A stretch of DNA of 46,825 nt from Rhizonema sp. PD37 (GTDB taxonomy: Bacteria; Cyanobacteriota; Cyanobacteriia; Cyanobacteriales; Nostocaceae), in the NCBI GenBank assembly GCA_029379215.1, contig JAQYWO010000033.1, positions 1 through 46,825 of the forward strand, written 5' to 3'. Position numbers and translations under genes: made by a program. Under the pieces are notes generated by a model, which saw only the letters and a program-made list of their open reading frames with translations, was not told the DNA's origin and did not search any database. Positions 44,580 to 46,825 of this stretch are shown in pieces. Within the stretch, counting starts at the first letter, position 1. The number at the start of each line of letters is the position of its first letter.

Positions 44580-45695
44580 GTGCAAAATCACAAATTAAAT
44601 ACTCGGAAATTCTTACTGCAACCGTGGAAAAACTTTTCAATTCGCAAGAGTACCCTACTGGTGGCAACAGGTTTGACTGTTAGTGGAATCTTGCCCGTAG
44701 ATGCAGGGATTACCTTGCAAAAACAACAACCTAATAGTGCGACTCAGATTATCAGTCAGAATAAACCATTGGAAGTGACTCTGGTTTCTTACGCTGTCAC
44801 GAAGGAAGCTTACTCAAAAATTATTCCCCTATTTACACAAAAGTGGAAGAAAGAGCACAACCAAGAAGTCACTTTTCAGCAGAGTTATGGCGGCTCGGGT
44901 ACTCAAGCAAGGGCGGTGATTGATGGCTTAGAGGCAGACGTAGTGGCTTTGGCGCTAGGATTTGATGTGGAGAAAATCCAGAAGGCAGGGCTGATCAAAT
45001 CCGGTTGGGAAAACAAGGCCCCCAACGGCGCGATCGTCACTCGTTCAGCAGTCGTACTGGTCACTCGTCCTGGCAATCCCAAGAAAATTAACGGTTGGGC
45101 TGACTTGACAAAACCAGGAATTAGTGTCATAACCGCCAATCCCAAGACATCTGGGGGTGCTCGTTGGAACTTCTTGGCATTGTGGGGTTCAGTGATGAAA
45201 ACAGGAGGGAATGAAGCAAAAGCCCGTGATTATGTAACTAAAGTTTACAAAAATGTCGCCGTGCTGCCGAAGGATTCGCGGGAATCTAGTGATACTTTCT
45301 ACAAGCGAAATCAAGGAGACGTGTTGTTGAACTATGAGAATGAGGAGATTTTAGCAAAGTTGAAAGGTGAATCCAACTTTCCTACCGTGCTTCCGCCAGT
45401 CAACATTTCCATTGATAACCCGGTTGCTGTAGTAGATAAGGTGGTGGACAAGCGCGGTACTCGACAAGTGACAGAGGCTTTTGTCAAGTTCCTCTTCACA
45501 CCAGAAGCGCAGCGGGAATTTGCTAAGGTAGGGTTTCGCCCCGTTAACTCTACAGTCAATCAGCAAACACAAAAGCAGTTTTCCAAGATTAGCAACTTCT
45601 ACACAGTTAAAGATTTTGGCGGCTGGGATACAGTTCAGAAAAAGTTCTTTGACGATGGATCTGTTTTTGACCAGATTCAGGGAGGTAGACGTTAA
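44580..45695 (+). CDS. Second sulfate-binding protein, non-lipidated
   Basis: A 371-residue paralogue of the binding protein at 42691, similar throughout: LEVTLVSYAVTKEAYSKIIP, QSYGGSGTQARAVIDGLEAD, NPKTSGGARWNFLALWGSV, VDKRGTRQVTEAFVKFLF. It differs at the N-terminus: the hydrophobic segment STLLVATGLTVSGILPVDA ends without a lipobox Cys, so it should be secreted free into the periplasm. The start is a GTG at 44580, after a weak AAGG. It is divergent from the transporter locus and carries its own hairpin terminator (45746-45777). It may feed the same CysTWA, perhaps with different ligand or affinity. Confidence 0.92.
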   Translation: MQNHKLNTRKFLLQPWKNFSIRKSTLLVATGLTVSGILPVDAGITLQKQQPNSATQIISQNKPLEVTLVSYAVTKEAYSKIIPLFTQKWKKEHNQEVTFQQSYGGSGTQARAVIDGLEADVVALALGFDVEKIQKAGLIKSGWENKAPNGAIVTRSAVVLVTRPGNPKKINGWADLTKPGISVITANPKTSGGARWNFLALWGSVMKTGGNEAKARDYVTKVYKNVAVLPKDSRESSDTFYKRNQGDVLLNYENEEILAKLKGESNFPTVLPPVNISIDNPVAVVDKVVDKRGTRQVTEAFVKFLFTPEAQREFAKVGFRPVNSTVNQQTQKQFSKISNFYTVKDFGGWDTVQKKFFDDGSVFDQIQGGRR

Positions 45696-45745
45696 GCTTT
45701 GAAAGTTAATTGACTGCTGCAAGTATAAAATTAGCGTACACCATA

Positions 45746-45777
45746 TTGTAAGGGTTCTCGGCTGAGAGCCCCTACAA
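45746..45777 (+). terminator. Hairpin downstream of second sulfate-binding protein gene
   Basis: A 14-position stem (TTGTAAGGGTTCTC at 45746-45759, GAGAGCCCCTACAA at 45764-45777) with loop GGCT, one G-T wobble and one mismatch. It starts 51 bases after the stop codon. A T-run is lacking, so the strength is uncertain. Confidence 0.5.
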
Positions 45778-45885
45778 GCTTTGAAATGTGCTAGAACTTT
45801 CGCAATATTTCGATTCAGCTATTAACCCGTGAAAAATTCTTTTTTTTGGAAGTTGTCTGCAAAGTGATTGATAATTTAGAATAGA

Positions 45886-45903
45886 TGTACAGAAGTCTGT
45901 ACA
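45886..45903. promoter_or_regulatory. TGTACA palindromic operator of antitoxin gene
   Basis: TGTACAGA-AG-TCTGTACA is a perfect inverted repeat with two TGTACA cores, ending 7 bases before the antitoxin ATG. TGTACA is the core motif bound by YefM-YoeB in Escherichia coli, so autoregulation by this YefM-type protein is a good inference. Confidence 0.7.
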
Positions 45904-45910
45904 TAAACTG

Positions 45911-46201
45911 ATGCTATCCTACAAAATCACATCCCCAACCGATGCCAGAAATGACTTTTTTAAGCTGTTAGATCTGGTAGTAGAAAATCATCAAGTGTAT
46001 ATCATCAACCGTCAGAAGAGCGAAAATGTAGCCTTGATTGCTGAGTCAGATTTAGTGAGTTTGGTTGAAACAGTTTATCTTCTGCGATCGCCAGCGAATG
46101 CACGTCGTTTACTGGATGCAATAGATGAGTCGAAAACAGGAAAGATTCAACCTCAAACTATTGCAGAACTTCAGCAGGAGTTAGGGATTGGGCTTCAATA
46201 A
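45911..46201 (+). CDS. YefM/Phd-type antitoxin, no adjacent toxin
   Basis: A 96-residue antitoxin of the Phd/YefM family: the N-terminal DNA-binding fold (MLSYKITSPTDARNDFFKLL, then VENHQVYIINRQKSENVALIAESD) and a helical C-terminal tail (LLDAIDESKTGKIQPQ) that would wrap a RelE/YoeB-type toxin. A toxin gene usually follows at once, but the next gene (46206) is on the other strand and unrelated. So the antitoxin is solitary here, as a relic, an anti-addiction factor, or a regulator of another locus. A TGTACA operator precedes it. Confidence 0.9.
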   Translation: MLSYKITSPTDARNDFFKLLDLVVENHQVYIINRQKSENVALIAESDLVSLVETVYLLRSPANARRLLDAIDESKTGKIQPQTIAELQQELGIGLQ

Positions 46202-46205
46202 TTGG

Positions 46206-46505
46206 TTAATTAGGCTGAGGCAAATTCCCTTGCAGCAAGACTTGGCTGGCACGAGCTTGACAGCTAGGGCAATCACAGCCAAACATCTGTACAGCCAGTT
46301 CTTTCGCTTTTTCATTTGAGCGAACTGATGGGACTTCTGGATTTTTAGTAACAGGTGCATTCACTTGCTGGTTTGCAATAGGTTTTGCCTGAGGATAAGC
46401 TAAATTTTCGGCAGAAACCTTATTAGCCAAAGCTGGATTAGCAGTTTGTACGATGAAAGCAAAAAAGCTAGAGGAGCAAAGCAAAGCAAATGCGATTTTG
46501 TTCAT
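46206..46505 (-). CDS. Small secreted protein with CxCxxC motif
   Basis: A 99-residue protein with a Sec signal peptide (MNKIAFALLCSSSFFAFIVQ, cleavage about residue 27 at ALA), a polar linker rich in Ala, Asn and Pro, and a C-terminal FGCDCPSCQARAS. The three cysteines in CDCPSC could bind a metal or form disulfides; histidines are absent. The ATG at 46505 begins the signal peptide and is preceded by GAGAG; the frame is open to 46529, but that extension is not preferred. It is similar in style to other short cyanobacterial exported proteins. Function unknown. Its stop codon is four bases from that of the antitoxin gene. Confidence 0.7.
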   Translation of the reverse strand: MNKIAFALLCSSSFFAFIVQTANPALANKVSAENLAYPQAKPIANQQVNAPVTKNPEVPSVRSNEKAKELAVQMFGCDCPSCQARASQVLLQGNLPQPN

Positions 46506-46825
46506 AGTTAATTCTCTCGGTTCGCTCATTTTTTCGGGAGTTCTAAAAAATAGAAGGCTTGAAGTACATCATTTGTTTCCCAGTTTATATCATTCAATGT
46601 TCTATAAATAAATTTTAACTTTATGTATTACAAAGCATTAAGTTTGAAGACATTCTGAGTACGCGCCTGTATAGTCAGGGTTTCAACACTTTATGTATAT
46701 AAAAACTTACTTCAAAAAAGTATGATAAATGAGAAAAAAATGGCGTTTTATCCCTGTTCTATCATGTTCGGTAAATGAGTTATAAATAAAAGATAGGTTC
46801 GTAGTTGCGCTTCAGCGCTCTTAAC
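46506..46825. other. Intergenic region at window edge
   Basis: A 320-base A/T-rich region, with the leader of the small CxCxxC protein first and an element arm from 46760 to the end, annotated separately. No coding pattern. Confidence 0.5.
46760..46825 (+). repeat. Arm of the 30-kb MITE-like element, cut by window end
   Basis: TATCATGTTCGGT (46760-46772), then AAATGAGTTATAAATAAAAG and GTTCGTAGTTG match the reverse complement of 30031-30077 with about one or two differences over some 45 bases. It continues with GCGCTTCAGCGCTCTTAAC, where the 30-kb copy has a different hairpin. The rest lies beyond the window. Confidence 0.75.

Overview
This window is a chromosomal segment from a cyanobacterium, most likely a filamentous, Nostocales-type species. 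The evidence is psbU (a photosystem II extrinsic subunit), btpA (photosystem I biogenesis), a VKOR-thioredoxin fusion, several families known mainly from cyanobacteria (DUF3120, DUF3598, the TIGR03279 PDZ/radical-SAM protein, the Npun_R2821-type glycosyltransferase-like family), frequent GCGATCGC (HIP1) octamers, and intergenic spaces full of degenerate CTAAC-type repeats and GC-rich hairpin repeats. The species cannot be named from the sequence. I see no rRNA, tRNA, CRISPR array, prophage or intact transposase.

Layout. 0.1-2.6 kb: two divergent glycosyltransferase-type genes. 2.9-7.1 kb: yebC, a small basic secreted protein, a UbiH-type FAD hydroxylase and an aldo/keto reductase. 7.2-10.1 kb (minus): a DEAD-box RNA helicase and rimO. 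10.9-12.9 kb: btpA and VKOR. 13.0-15.6 kb: a candidate structured RNA, then a CHASE2-PAS-GGDEF diguanylate cyclase. 15.7-19.7 kb: a small secreted peptide, nadB, psbU and a DUF3120 membrane protein. 20.6-25.9 kb: uppP, the TIGR03279 protein and a GHL10 glycoside-hydrolase-like protein, which look like an envelope-related group. 26.2-28.5 kb: a truncated PAS protein, a REC-EAL phosphodiesterase and a DUF2171 protein. 28.6-29.6 kb: an orphan ZnuA-like lipoprotein whose metal site appears altered. 29.9-30.1 kb: a MITE-like element with terminal and internal inverted repeats. 30.2-34.8 kb: an aminotransferase, an atypical SDR, a DUF3598 protein and a GNAT gene broken by an amber codon. 35.4-38.9 kb: an AMIN-domain TonB-dependent receptor convergent with a short AraC regulator. 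39.5-45.7 kb: a sulfate-uptake locus (sbp-cysT-cysW-NIL-cysA) with a second, divergent sulfate-binding protein gene. 45.9-46.5 kb: a solitary YefM-type antitoxin with a TGTACA operator, and a small secreted CxCxxC protein. The right edge carries another arm of the 30-kb repeat.

How the genes work together. Sulfate import is the clearest complete system: a lipoprotein-anchored and a freely secreted binding protein could feed one CysT/CysW/CysA transporter, with a NIL-domain protein as possible regulator. Iron or siderophore uptake is represented by the receptor/AraC pair. Cyclic-di-GMP turnover is represented by one synthase and one hydrolase. Photosynthesis support comes from btpA, psbU and perhaps VKOR.

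Most of the window is ordinary core genome. The least explained items are the structured RNA candidate near 13.03-13.15 kb, the 30-kb repeat element and its arm at the right edge, the ZnuA-like protein with substituted ligands, the amber-interrupted GNAT gene, and the unpaired antitoxin with its operator.
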